Below, piece after piece: positions 9,494-20,291 of a stretch of DNA of 64,000 nucleotides. Positions within the stretch are counted from its first letter, which is position 1. The number at the start of each line of letters is the position of its first letter. The notes below the pieces were generated by a model. The model was not told the origin of the DNA and ran no database searches. It was given only the letters and a program-made list of their open reading frames with translations. The position numbers were made by a program, and so were the translations under genes. Origin of the DNA: Prorocentrum cordatum (lineage: Eukaryota > Sar > Dinophyceae > Prorocentrales > Prorocentraceae); the NCBI GenBank assembly GCA_963575745.1, contig CAUYUJ010015686.1, positions 35,789 through 99,788 of the forward strand, in the 5' to 3' direction.

Positions 9494-11404
9494 CTATGAC
9501 ACCGAGAAGGTTGTGTCGTTGAGATCGACGCAACCGCTCACTGGGTTCGTTAACTCCATCAGAGCAGGGACGTTCCACATGTGGCTCGGACAAACAAAAC
9601 TATCCATAGCCCACTTGGCACATAACCACGAAAAGTTCCAGACAAACGTCAAACACGCTGGCACCATTAAAACAGACCAACCTATTAGCCTGAATTTGGA
9701 CACACGGATTTGATTCAACATGGATTGCAACTGCTTCAATGTCGCGTGTTCAGGATGAAGCACTTCTCCATAGCGCCGGAGAATATCCAATACAGTACAC
9801 AAGTACCTGGTGATGTCGACAACCTTGGCAAGAACTAACAACATTGACACGAGAGCTGAAGCAATTCCGAGCCGGAGGGCCTTCTGGGCGTTTGGACAAT
9901 GCTTCGTACCCGAACAGAGTGCGTTGGTATATGTGACCTGGAAGTGGAGATGAACACCACAGAAGCAGACACCATAAATGAAGATACGTGAGAAGGCACA
10001 CCGCGTGACATTGACAGCATCGTTAAGGAGCGTTCGCACTTCCTGGATGAGTGCACCTGACATCTTTTCTGTGGGGGCATTATTATGCACCTTCACCCGA
10101 TCCTCGTACTTGACAAGTAAGTCATTCGCCTTCCTCCAATCCTTCAGCTCCAACTTGTGCATTTCCAACATGATAGACATGCTGCAGCACTCTGCGACCC
10201 CGTCCAAAACTGTGGACGAGGTTGCTTCTGCACCAGTCAAGGTGGTGTATGCGAACCTGTTACTTGTCCACTTTATGATAAGTGGGAAGTCTTCCTCGGA
10301 TGGCTCGTAGGGGTGCCCTCCACTGTACAAAGGTCCGCCTGGAGGGCCTGAGAGCGAGATCTCACCAGCTGGGCGATGCGCCTCAACGAATCCGCCCTTG
10401 AAACTACCTCTCCAAAAGTCCCACTCGATTCGGTCTGTGATGGTTTTCTCAAGGTTATCCATTCCCTTGACCTCCAACTCAAAACTCCTCCCCCAAGCCA
10501 TCCACTTCGAGCGATCACTTGTCGGATCCGTTTGCCACCGCTTGTGGTCTGTCGTCTTCCACCCGCAGCGGGGCCAGAAATTTATCACGCCGAAAGCGTA
10601 GTGGAGGATCTGCGCGATGAACATGATAAGGAGTATGGCCGAAAGCGGGAAGTACTCACGTATGAAACGCGATTGGCGCAACGTCTCCTGCCAGACTAAA
10701 GACACCACGGCCGACCTGTCCTGATGAAAGTAGCCGTAGACAAACACCCCCAAAAATGCGTTCGCCTGAAGTCGGCTGTACAAAGTCACAGTGCCTAGCC
10801 CAAAGAGCCAAATAAACCATACATGGAAATACCATGTGTCCTGGAATTTGCTCCACGTGGACGAAGAGGAGCAACAACGACGCAACAAGCCATCGAGCAT
10901 ATGGACGGGCATGCACGGCCATCCAATCTGGCCATTATTCTTGGACTGATTACGTGCCTTGTCGCTGTACCATGTGCTCGAATACTTTGCGATGTGAACC
11001 TCGAGGCACATCAAGGCAAAGCACGTGCAAGCAGCCAGCGCAAGCCACAATTTTGGGTAGGCCAGGTCAAGGGTGCCCCCTGTCTGGCTCCTTCTCCCTA
11101 TCATGAGGCCCAGCCCCATGAACGAGAACATCACGAGGGCATGTATGACTGGACACCAGAGTGCTAGAGCCATGACAGGGCCAACGCAGTGTGCACGCGT
11201 CGCCTTCTTCTCCTTGTTCTTCAGCTCCAAGACTTCACCGACGAAGAACGGATAGCACCCGAGAAAATACGGTCTGGACTCCTGTCGCCCGCGCTCCTGA
11301 GGTTTGTCCACGTGGTCCTCAGGCCTGTCCTCGGGGTGCCCTGCCGCCCCCCCAGCTGGGTCCGAGAGAAGCCTGCCGGTCTCATCAGCGCCGCTCCCTG
11401 CCAT
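9494..11404 (-). CDS. Multi-pass membrane protein, intronless, function unknown
   Basis: An intact 636-codon frame. I chose the ATG at 11402-11404 (MAGSGADETGRLL) because it is the first ATG after the spliced leader and an in-frame TGA lies further upstream. An acidic, Pro/Gly-rich N-terminus is followed by about seven hydrophobic segments: VMALALWCPVIHALVMFSFM; LWLALAACTCFALMCL; YFHVWFIWLFGLGTVTLY; FLGVFVYGYF; FPLSAILLIMFIAQIL; a pair after a long hydrophilic stretch of about 190 residues (SRIFIYGVCFCGVHLHF, ALVSMLLVLAKVV); and WSVLMVPACLTFVWNFSW near the C-terminus. The hydrophilic middle contains WKTTDHKRW and WDFWRGSFKGG. No named family is recognised; a channel, transporter or scaffold is possible. 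It lacks introns because it is a retroposed mRNA copy. The open frame suggests a young insertion or selection. Confidence 0.8.
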   Translation of the reverse strand: MAGSGADETGRLLSDPAGGAAGHPEDRPEDHVDKPQERGRQESRPYFLGCYPFFVGEVLELKNKEKKATRAHCVGPVMALALWCPVIHALVMFSFMGLGLMIGRRSQTGGTLDLAYPKLWLALAACTCFALMCLEVHIAKYSSTWYSDKARNQSKNNGQIGWPCMPVHMLDGLLRRCCSSSSTWSKFQDTWYFHVWFIWLFGLGTVTLYSRLQANAFLGVFVYGYFHQDRSAVVSLVWQETLRQSRFIREYFPLSAILLIMFIAQILHYAFGVINFWPRCGWKTTDHKRWQTDPTSDRSKWMAWGRSFELEVKGMDNLEKTITDRIEWDFWRGSFKGGFVEAHRPAGEISLSGPPGGPLYSGGHPYEPSEEDFPLIIKWTSNRFAYTTLTGAEATSSTVLDGVAECCSMSIMLEMHKLELKDWRKANDLLVKYEDRVKVHNNAPTEKMSGALIQEVRTLLNDAVNVTRCAFSRIFIYGVCFCGVHLHFQVTYTNALCSGTKHCPNAQKALRLGIASALVSMLLVLAKVVDITRYLCTVLDILRRYGEVLHPEHATLKQLQSMLNQIRVSKFRLIGWSVLMVPACLTFVWNFSWLCAKWAMDSFVCPSHMWNVPALMELTNPVSGCVDLNDTTFSVS

Positions 11405-11508
11405 CCCGACGGGCACGCAGTAGGTCTGCGCAACCACAACAGAGATTCGTGCGACGGCTCGGCAGCCGCGGCGCCTAGCTCAGCGGGCACGCCTGCTGAG
11501 CCACGCGG

Positions 11509-11530
11509 CTTGAGCTAAAATGGCTACGGA
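11509..11530 (-). other. Spliced-leader sequence at the 5' end of retrogene 1
   Basis: The minus strand reads TCCGTAGCCATTTT then AGCTCAAG, differing from the dinoflagellate SL only by A for G at position 15. It starts at the first base of the insertion, directly next to the target-site duplication, and is followed by the ORF 105 nt downstream. Confidence 0.9.
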
Positions 11531-11549
11531 CCGAATTCTCGAATCTCTT
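11531..11549. repeat. Target-site duplication, 5' side of retrogene 1
   Basis: Identical 19-bp copy of 8895-8913. Confidence 0.85.
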
Positions 11550-12290
11550 GGGGCTCCCAGCGTGCCCCCTGGGTTCCAGCGCACATTGTCGAATGACTGT
11601 TCGGGGCCCAAGGGAGCCCCAAGAGGCCCCCTAAGACGGTCATTGGGGCCCGAGACGCAACGACCGCACCAAGACGCCCGAGAGGCTTCCAAAACGCCCC
11701 CGACAGGCCAGCAAGAGGCCTCCAAAGAGGGCCCGCAGAGGCAAACATCTTTGATTCCCTCATCGGTTTTTGAAGAATGTTGACGTTCTCGCCTTTTCTG
11801 TGTCCTAACACTCCAAGAGGGCCCAAGCAGCTCCCAAGACCACCCCAAGACGGCTCAAGAGGCCATCAAGAAAGAGGGCCCCAAAACGGCATAAGCGCGC
11901 CCCAAGACGGCCCAATAGGCGCCCAAGGCAGTTCCAGAGGACCCCACAAAGAGCGCAAGAGAGGGAACACGAACCGAAAATCCGAACTTTCCGCCCCAAT
12001 TGGCCCCAAGGAGGCCCTAAGAGGCGCCAAAGAGGTCTCAAGAGGCCACCAAAAGGCCCAAAAGAGGCCCAAAAAGGCAGCGTCCGAGACGATACGTGCC
12101 CTCCTGCGCATGTTGCTCACCACCGCCACCTTCACGGCCTCCACCACGGGGCGTTCCCTTGGTCATGGCCGAAAGCTTTTTCCTTACCTAGGCTCTGCCT
12201 AGAAGGGTTCTTACTCTCTTGGCTTAAAGGGCCGGGCAGTGCTACCCGCCCCGGGCGGTTCCCCCGGCATCCGCCCCGCGGTTACCCCAG
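11550..12290. repeat. Degenerate CCAAGACGGCCCAAGAGG-type array with core Y copy
   Basis: Short imperfect repeats built on CAAGAGGCCC and CAAGACGGCC, period about 20-30 bp, interrupted at about 11743-11812 by the conserved core Y (ATTGAT..TGTTTGAAG..TCTCGCCTTTTC-like). The same architecture recurs near 15.6, 16.2, 49.5 and 60.3 kb. No coding sense. Confidence 0.6.
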
Positions 12291-12304
12291 TTGCGCCCCC
12301 TGGG

Positions 12305-12870
12305 TTCACCCAGCTTAGCTTGGCTCAGCTTAGCTTAACCCATCTTAACTTAGCTTACTTAGCTTAGCTTTGCCTACCCTAGCTTAGCTTAGCTTAGCTT
12401 ATCTCATCTTAGCTTAGTTTAGCCTAACTAAGCTTAGCTTAACGTGGCTTGGCTTAGCCTAGCCTAGCTTAGCTTAGTTTACAATAGCTTAGCTTAGCTT
12501 AGCACAGCATTAATACATCATAGCATCGCATAGCATAGCCACGCATAGCATAGCATAGCATAGCATATCATAGCAAAGCATAACGCAGCATAGCATAGTA
12601 TAGCATAGCAACGCATTGCTTAGCTTAGCATAGCACAGCACAGCATAGCACAGCATAGCATAGCATAGCGCAGCACAGAATAGCACAGCGCAGCATAGCA
12701 GATCATGCCATAGCATAGCATGTAGATGTAGATGTATAAGTAGGTGTAGACGTAGGTGTAGATGTAGATGTGAGTCTCGCTGTTGATGTTGATGTAGATG
12801 TAGATGCAGGTGTAGCTGTAAATGTAGCTGTCGGTGTAGATGTAGATGTTGCTTTCCTAAATGCTCCAAC
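12305..12870. repeat. Successive short-period arrays: AGCTT, AGCAT, then GTAGAT
   Basis: About 12305-12505 is built on the pentamer AGCTT, 12505-12720 on AGCAT, and 12720-12855 on the hexamer GTAGAT. The unit changes by point substitutions from one block to the next, suggesting slippage of one ancestral array. Open frames across it are repeat translations. Confidence 0.8.
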
Positions 12871-13187
12871 TCCTAGGTAGGGTCGCACTGGGATAAGTTT
12901 CGATCTGGTGTACCTTCTCTTGGGCTCACCCTTTCCAGCTCCACCGCCATAAAGGGGGTGTCTGCTGCGTCGGAGAAGCTTCCGCTGCCGCGCGGGGGCA
13001 GCGAGTCCGAGGCCTGGCTGCACTGCTTACGACGGTCACCCGCTTGACCATCACTGCTGGTGTCGCACAAAATGAGGTAACGCGTGCAATCAGCACGTGG
13101 GAAAGTGAAACAGGGCCTCATGCCCGATCGCCTGAGCCTCCCCGTCGGCAGAGACCCATGTTCAAACCCCAAGGCGCAGGCTTGACC

Positions 13188-13209
13188 CTTGAGCCAAAAT
13201 GGCGACCGT
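13188..13209 (-). other. Spliced-leader relic
   Basis: The minus strand reads ACGGTCGCCATTTT then GGCTCAAG, 19 of 22 positions of the SL, including the whole 15-nt relic CCATTTTGGCTCAAG bar one flanking change. It probably marks the 5' end of another old retroposed mRNA running towards lower coordinates. No clear ORF follows: the first ATG gives a short peptide, and a 99-codon frame at 12873-13172 lacks an ATG at its start. No duplication was found. Confidence 0.6.
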
Positions 13210-13782
13210 GTTTGCTCAAGAACCCTCTTTGTAAAACAAGATCCCCGAAACGCTAGGCGCGGTCATCATCACGCTCTGGCGCCAAACCCCTCGAGAAAAA
13301 CAACGATCCGTCTTGTTTGCGATCCTGTGTCGATCGGCAATACTACCGAATGAGCCCTGGACAGCGCTGAGGCGAATTCACGCAGAGCTTCGCAAGGTAG
13401 GCCCGAGAGGCGCATCTCCGCTACCAGATCCATACCCATACCCCATACTACACTGGCACAAAGAGCTGGAGGGCCGACGAGAAGGACAACTTGCGCGTGG
13501 TGTGAGGTGAAATGACTGCCTCCCATTGCCCGCCCACCCGCTCCGCCACCCACCTGCGTGCTCGTCGACGCCTGCCCGCCGCTTGGCCGCAACTGCCGGC
13601 CCGTCACGCGACTCGACCCTCGTGCGCACGCGGGCGGGAGGGCGGCACGCGAACGACCACGCACACCTGGCCCGCGCATGCCGCCACGACCCCCCGCGGA
13701 TCGATCCGACCCGATGCGACGCGGTGACGAGGGGCGAGGCCCTGCCGAAGCGCGCCGCCCGCTGGACGGGGCAGCGCCGCGC

Positions 13783-13824
13783 CTCCGCCAGCCGGTCCAG
13801 GTACGGGAGGATCTGCCCCAGGTC
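13783..13824 (-). CDS. ABHD17/BEM46-like hydrolase, 42-bp micro-exon
   Basis: Fourteen codons, DLGQILPYLDRLAE, phase 0. Joined to the preceding exon it gives ..YSHGNAE-DLGQ.., the oxyanion-hole motif HGNAEDLG of the ABHD17/BEM46 group. Joined to the next it gives ..LDRLAE-VCAADVVAYDYPGY.., with the expected spacing of about 20 residues between HGN and YDY. The acceptor is CTGGGCAG followed by GAC; the donor is GCGGAG followed by GC at 13781-13782. The gapless continuity on both sides supports so short an exon despite its size. Confidence 0.8.
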
Positions 13825-14589
13825 CTGCCCAGCCGCCCGCGCCCGGAGCAGGCTGGCAACCAGGGGCGGGTCGAACTACGCACGCATCGAAACACTAGTC
13901 GAAACTCAAATCGATGCGAAGCAAAATGCAAATCGAGAACACCCCCCCACACGACGAGCCTCCAGCCCTGAGACCCATACTGCCTGGCCCTGCTTGCCTC
14001 CGTCCGCTTACCCGATTGTTGGACCTCTGCCAGCCCTCAGCCTCTCACAGGGCCTCGAGAAGGCCCCAGCCTTAGCTCAACACCGCTGTTGAGCACCGCG
14101 GTGGGCCCCGGCCTTGACGACCGTGGGCCCTGGCCTCTGAGCAACGCGCGTGGACCACTCCCTCTTGAAGCGATCTCAGCCCTCAGAGGTCACCAAATAG
14201 AAGAAGGAGGAACATCCGCCGACCCTTTGCCGTGTGTGAGACGCTGTCGTCGTCACCATCGTCGTTGACGTCGTTGTCGTCGCCAGTCCCAAGAACATTG
14301 AGGAACGAACAGAGACAAGAAACGTCGTAGTAAAGCCGATTCCATTCCCTTGTTCCCTTCCCTGACGGGGGTGGGAGAAAGGGGGATTTGGAGAGGGGGC
14401 CAAGATCACATTACCGCCCCCCTGGGGGTCCCGGCGGGTGGTCCCGTCCCGCTCGCGGACAAGGAGACAAGGAAGAATTCCCCCTGTGGGGGGCGGTCCC
14501 GGCCCCGGCCCCGGCCCCGGGATCCCAGGGGAGGTACCGCCTTCAGGGTCGGCGGCGCTGGCCGTAAGGACTTCACAGTGATAACGAAC

Positions 14590-14725
14590 TGCAGAAACAC
14601 CAACTTGCTGGTGTCCGCGCGGATTTCTGGGATCGGCGCTGGACCCCCAGCACCGGCGCGCGAAGCGCCGCCAGAGGGCTGCGGCGCCGACCCAAGAAAT
14701 CTGCGAGGACCTGGCACAAGTTGTG
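14590..14725. mobile_element. MITE family M2, copy 1
   Basis: Inverted ends: CGCGCGGATTTCTGGGATCG on the left and, reversed, a TCGCAGATTTCTTGGGTCG end on the right, flanked by the outer AAAC..AACTT part of the terminal repeat. The GC-rich interior is typical of the family. Confidence 0.6.
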
Positions 14726-15369
14726 CTCATGCGTGTGTTCCTCCTTCGGCCAGAGGCTCTCGGACCCCACCTGTCGCGTGGATGCCACGCCGCGCGCGGG
14801 CTCGCTCCCGCTGGCCCTCGGTGCCTGCAGCGGACGCCATGTGGGTGCTGAGCCTTGAGCGCCCGCGCCAACGTCGCCGTCGCGTCAGGGCGAAGCGAGC
14901 CTGCCGCATCCCTCCTCCTCCTCGTCCGCCTGGCGCGGCGAGTGCCGCGCTGGGCGTGACGCACGGCGTGGACAAGCAGGGGCCCAGGGGCCGCGCCTGC
15001 GCTCTGCATCGGCGACGCCGCGGGGGCTGCTCTGTGCTGGGAGGGCTTCGCCTCTTCCCGGGGTGGCGCAGCCTCTGGCAAAAGTGCTCCAGCGAGTCTC
15101 CCCTTCTGGCGGCGCGCACGAGGATGCATGGCGAGGAGGGCGGCCCTCTGAGCAGGCGGGAGCCTCTTCGAAGGCTCCTGCCCCTTCCCAGAGAAGTCCC
15201 AGAAGGCCCATTATTGCAGTGTGCTAAGTTATTCGCGGGGCCAGCTGGCCATCGACGATCGCAAATCTGGAAAGGATTCGCCACCATGCCTGCGCGGAGT
15301 GGGCGTCTGTTTTCTACAGCCGACCCCCCCTGCCTGCATCACGACGCGGATTAAACAATCGCCCCTTCT

Positions 15370-16430
15370 GAACTTGCTCCCCGGCGCTTTCTCGGGCCTC
15401 AAGATGGCCAAGATGGCCTCCAAGACGGCTTCCAGGACAGCGAAGACAAAACCAAAGCGGCTCAAGATGGCCTAAGACATCTGAAGAGCCTCTCAAGACA
15501 GCCTCAAAACGGCCTAAGAGGCTCCCAAGAGAGCCTCAAGACGGCCCAAGAGGTCCCCAATACGGACTAAGAAGTTCAAAATACAAACCAGTAAGTTTCC
15601 GTCGGTGTTTGAAGGATTTCGAAGTTGTCGCCTGTTGGGGTTTCCGACCGCCGAAGACGGCCAAAGAGGGCTACAAGGTAGCTCTAAAACGATCCAAGAG
15701 GCCCCTGAGAGGGCCCCAAGTCGGCCCAAGAGGACCCAAAGAGCGCCCAAGAGGACCCACGAGGGCCCCAAGACGGCCTTGACGCGCTCCAAGAGAGCAA
15801 GAAAGCGGCCCAGAGAGGCCTCTTTCACCGTCTTGGGAGGTCCGAAAGCCAACCTTGCCAGAACCTGAAGATCCTTCACCAACTTACGGTCAGGAGGTGA
15901 TCTTGGCCTCCTTCAGGACCCTTCACAAACCTTCGGAAAATTAATGGTTTTGGCCCCCTCGGGCTCCTGGAGGGCCTCTTGGAACCCCCTGGGGCCGTCT
16001 TGGGGGCCTCTTGATCTGTCTTGAGGTCTTCTGGGAGCCTCCTGGCTTCAAGGATGGCTTTCAAGGCAGCCAAGATGAAATCAAGATGGCCCAATAAGGC
16101 TCAAAGGGCTCCCAAGACAGCTTCAAGACAGATCAATAAGCCCCAACGACGGCCCAAGAGAGCAACAAAAGGCACTCCTGGAGAGCTCAAGGAGGCCAAA
16201 CCGTTGATGTGCCTTCGGTGTTTGAAGGAGTTCGAGGCTCTCGCCTCTTCGGGCTTCCGACCGCCTCCGACGGCCCGAACAGTCTGAGCCATGAGCCCCC
16301 TAAGACGGCCAAAGAGGCCCCGAGAGGCCCCCCAAGGGCCACATGTGGCCCCCAAGAGACACCCGAGAACCTTTCAGGAATCTCCCAGGAGGCCCCAAGA
16401 AGGCCCCAAGGAGCCTTCCCGTCCTCGTCC
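15370..16430. repeat. CAAGACGGC/CAAGAGGCC array with two core Y copies
   Basis: Imperfect short repeats (AAGACGGCCTAAGAGGC and variants) with core Y at about 15594-15655 and 16198-16262, the two cores sharing GGTGTTTGAAGGA and TTCCGACCG. It ends in a CTC-rich tract. No gene. Confidence 0.65.
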
Positions 16431-17464
16431 TCATCTTCTCCCCCTCCTCCTCCTCCTCCTCCTCCTCCCCTCCTCCCTAGCGCGCGGACGAAAACGAGGT
16501 CGGGATAACGACCCGCCCCAATGCAGACTACTCGTCGGAATTGCGCTGTTCCTACACTCAGCCTCCTTCCTGCTGCGATGTTGCACGGGCACGGTGGCGG
16601 GGTTTGCCGGATGCAGCTGGATAGTTTCGTATGCGGTAGTATTGTCACAGGCCAACCTCTGCAAAACGCTTGCCACCAGTTCGGCCCATAGACAATATAT
16701 GGTATGGAAACATATAGTTGCACGAATGTGTGCACGTATGGTAATTACGTATGTGAAGGAGCGAGAGCAGGAGTTGCATGTGCATGTGTGATATGTGGTG
16801 TCGTTCTTCGTCAAGTCCGTTATCTTTCTCCTTTTACTAGCCTTCCCAGCCCACACAATGCGACGCGTTTCTCTGGTTATCGTCCTCGCTGGTCGCACGG
16901 ATCCGCGTCTTGCCTGCGCCCGCGATCGCTAGAACACTTGGGCGACCTAGTCCTTCTCACGCTTGGCTAGTCTGGTGCATTTCGCTCGATTGACTTTTGT
17001 CTATTGCTGCCACGCTCAAGCCTGCCCTTTACCCAGGGTTCCACGGCTTTGGCTTGTGCGCGGTCGCCACACGTGCGAACGCAATTTACACCAACGTGGC
17101 CCGTTCGCGACTGACCGATTGTTGCTACAACGTCGTGGAACGAACGAACGACCATCGCTGCGGACACCGCCCGGGCCTAGCTAAGATCAGATGGAAACAA
17201 CGTCGTGGAGGGCAAAAGGAAAGTGTGCGATGCTTGGTGGGCGTGTTAACCGGCGTGCGCCTTCGTGTCTGCGCGCGTGCGCGCGCGCGTCCGCGCGTGC
17301 TAGCCCCTTGTCACTCCTCTTGCTAAAGACGTATCGATTCGGCAGATAATGCTTCGCACAATCTGGGAGCCCCGGAATGGCCACATGTATTATCTGCAAA
17401 GCGCAATCCAAACCGACATCAAAATTTCTCCGGACTGTTATAGGCTCCGGCTCCTCATCTCACG

Positions 17465-17501
17465 TGCTCTTCCTCATCATTATCATCAGCATCAACATAA
17501 T

Positions 17502-17557
<56 letters not shown>

Positions 17558-17625
17558 CGTCATCACATCATCATATCAACATCAGCATCACCATCATCAT
17601 CCTCATCGTCATATTCCGCCTCCTC
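17465..17625. repeat. (CAT)n microsatellite
   Basis: A nearly pure CAT/ATC run, densest at 17500-17555. All six frames are open here and give poly-His, poly-Ile or poly-Met artefacts. Confidence 0.9.
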
Positions 17626-17739
17626 ATCCATACCGCTTCCTTGTACCCCAGACGTGTTGGTAGGGTGGGCAAGGCGTTTCGCCTCAGCCTTCTTTGCCAT
17701 GCGGGACACTGAAACTAACGGTGAGACGGATGGAGAACC

Positions 17740-17945
17740 GGTTGCTTCCAAAATGGAGCTCTCGCCGTAGCGCCCCGCACATTCGTCTTAACATTCTGCA
17801 CCAGTCACATGGATGGTGGATGTTTCTGATTCAAAACGGGGCTCTCACACAAGAGCCCTGCACATTCGTATAAAAGCTTGCAATGATCACAAAGATGGAC
17901 GCTTGTACCTTGTGGGTATGGGGCTCTCGCTTGAGACTTCCTTAG
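17740..17945. repeat. Degenerate tandem repeat, about 90-bp unit
   Basis: Units share TC-CAAAA-GGG/GAGCTCTCxC and GCCCxGCACATTCGT. Related CAAAA/CCATTTTGA units occur at 36.8-37.2 kb. Confidence 0.45.
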
Positions 17946-18024
17946 ATGTAACGGCCAGGACCTCCAGCATACGAGGCAACTGCACAGAAGGAGGGCGGCT
18001 CCTTTCCATATGGAGGATCACAAA

Positions 18025-18160
18025 CTGGAATAAACAGAATCTGCTGGAAGTCCGCGCAGAATTTTTGAATCGGCGTTGGGCACCCCTCCCTGGCGCCCAG
18101 AGCGCGCCAGGGGCGGCGCCAGAGGCAACGCCACGGGGGATCCCAGCGTCGAAGTTTATG
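18025..18160. mobile_element. MITE family M2, copy 2 (right end degenerate)
   Basis: Left end AAGTCCGCGCAGAATTTTTG then AATCGGCG; interior CCTGGCGC..GCGCCAGGGGCGGCGCC as in other copies; the right terminal repeat is reduced to CGAAGTTTATG. Confidence 0.55.
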
Positions 18161-18628
18161 TCATATCGCTAAACACCGTGTGGCCATCATACCTTTTCAC
18201 ACTACTTATTCGCAAGGGAGATGACAAGCCAATTCTTTTTCAAAACGGGTCTGTCGCCGGAATGGCAGGACCAGAAGGGGTCGGTTTTTCAATGGGGCGC
18301 TTCTTGTAGTGGAGAGAACGGCTTGTAGGGACTTGCGAAGAAAGGGCTTGGGACCGGCGGGTGAATTACAGCATCGTTGATTCCTCGTCCTCCTCCTCCT
18401 CCGCCTCTTTCCCCTCATCCCATTTCTCCCCGCTTGCTCCTCTCATCGCATCCTGCGTAACAGGCCCGAGTTTGTTCGGTGATCCTGGAGGCGTGTGTTG
18501 ACGAACGTGTGTTGTCGAAAAAAGCAAGATGGTGCGTAGTCAAACACGCACTGACGCTGAGGGATTTAGTTTTAGAGGCGGCCGGTGATGGGAACATCTT
18601 CTTTGGGCTACCAGGAGGTGGCGCAGGA

Positions 18629-18642
18629 TGAGGGAGGACAGG
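18629..18642. repeat. Target-site duplication, 3' side of retrogene 2
   Basis: TGAGGGAGGACAGG, 13 of 14 identical to 20549-20562. It is followed directly by six T (the A-tail on the minus strand). Confidence 0.65.
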
Positions 18643-20291
18643 TTTTTTGTGGTGTAGGCAACTGCTCAGGCAAGCTTCCGCAGAGATTGACAGGCAGGCA
18701 TGGACAACGTTTTAAGATGTATGGAGCCACTGACAACAATGAAAGTCCAGCGGTCACACAAATAAAAACCCAGAGTGAACATCACTTCTGCTGGTGTGCC
18801 AAGCCCTCCACAATAATTAGGCAGGAAAGCAACATTCGAATTCGCACCAGCTGCCATCAGCGGAGAGGCCAGCTCCAAAGCTGGGGCCCTCAGCGACGGC
18901 TGCTCTTGCAATTCCAAGAGCACGGCATCGCCATCATCGAAACGGCAAAGCAATTCAACGTTCATGTCGTCCAACTCTTTCGTGTCTTGTGAGGCACCAG
19001 ACTGCAACATTTTCAGCCCCTAGAACAGCGGCAAACGTGCAAACAGGAGCGCCTGCAACACCAGGCTGCTCCTCAAAGACGGAACCGATCACACGCGAAG
19101 CCTCTTCATATGTTTCTCATTGCGCCGATGTTCTCCTTCTTTGACTTCGGGGCAACGTCCGTGGCGCCAGCTGCCGCCGAGGATAAAGAGGAAAACGAGG
19201 AACTCACATCACACTTGATATGAACACCACCACTGTGGCTGACGTGTCAGAGACACCGCCACTGCGGGCTGACCTGCCAGGGCCACAGGAGAAGACATCG
19301 CCACTAAGGGCTGGCATGTCGCAGGCCTCAACACCGAAATGCGACTCCAGGGCACCGTCACTATCAGCTGGCACGCCAGAGCCTACCTGCGAGACACCGC
19401 CGCTCAGAGCTGACATGTCGGGGGCTACACCTTCGCCGCCAACATCAGGAAAATCACCGTCGCCAGTGTGGAAGGTCAGCGCCTCCGAGGTGTCGTCCGT
19501 GGGATTCGCAATCCTGCCGGCGGAGTCGGAGGCGCCGGCGGCGTAGCCGGGGCAGGCGGCTGAGGTGGCCACCAACCCATCGCCATAGCTGCAACATACG
19601 CCATGTCCGGCTGCTGGCCAGCCGGCGACTCCTCCTCCAAGCGCTTGAAGATGCTCTTGTAGTCGTTCAGCATGTGCTTGCGGCGCCTCTTCCTGGGCGC
19701 CGTTGGGGGAGAAGTGCTCGTAGTAACGCCCTGCGTGGCCGAAAAACCCGACGTGTCCTCCACCATGGCCTTGGGAAGCAAAGCGGGCTCCTCCGTAGCA
19801 TCCTGGATGGGAAACGAACGGGGAACCCCAAGCCGAGGGGAGAAGGGCGAGACCACCGGAGCCTCCACCTGCGGCATCACCTGCTTGTCGAACTGCTCCT
19901 GCGCCGTTTGCTGCGCCTCCACTGCGAGGCGGCAGCGCTCCCAGCGCGGAAGCAACTTCACTGGCGCCGACGCGTCCTGTTCCTCCGCCGCTGGGTGCCT
20001 GCAGCCAGGTGCTGGGGGCGGCGGCGGCGGCGAGCGGCTGAACTGGCGCTGCAAGTCCGCCATCGAGAAGAAAAACCTCGAGCGAGCCGAAAGACTCAGC
20101 ACAGGCTGAGACGCGCGCTCCGAGGTCGCCTTTGACGAGGTGCACCGGCACGAAGAGGCGCAGCTCGGGACCCTTTGATACCATGCACCGGTATCCCCCA
20201 GCGTTCACTGCCGCACCCAAGGCGGAAGCGCTCAAGCCAGCAGCACAATGGCCATCAGCCCTGGGGAGGCGCGAGCCGTCAATGCGGGACG

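Larger units (their letters stand above)
8914..11530 (-). mobile_element. Retrogene 1: retroposed SL-capped mRNA (whole insertion)
   Basis: A 2617-bp intronless insertion bounded by a 19-bp direct repeat. On the minus strand it begins with the dinoflagellate SL (21 of 22 positions), has a 5' UTR of about 100 nt without ATG, an intact ORF, and about 580 nt of 3' UTR. This is the structure expected if a mature trans-spliced mRNA was reverse-transcribed and inserted by a LINE-type machinery. The 3' A-tail is only a few bases long, so it is either eroded or the cDNA was internally primed. It lies in an intron of the hydrolase gene in sense orientation. Confidence 0.85.
7225..13782 (-). other. Intron of the hydrolase gene (6558 bp) containing a retrogene
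   Basis: Donor GC at 13781-13782, acceptor AG at 7225-7226. It houses the SL-tagged retrogene (8914-11530) in the same orientation, an SL relic at 13188-13209 and several repeat arrays (11550-12870). The part from 7320 to 8640 is noticeably richer in A+T than the surroundings and shows no supported gene. Confidence 0.65.

Noticed and set aside
13269-13952. 227-codon minus-strand frame overlapping the 42-bp hydrolase exon
   Set aside because: It is in a different frame from the exon and reads as Arg/Gly/Ser-rich text without motifs.
17349-17712. Poly-His and poly-Ile proteins
   Set aside because: (CAT)n microsatellite translated in different frames.
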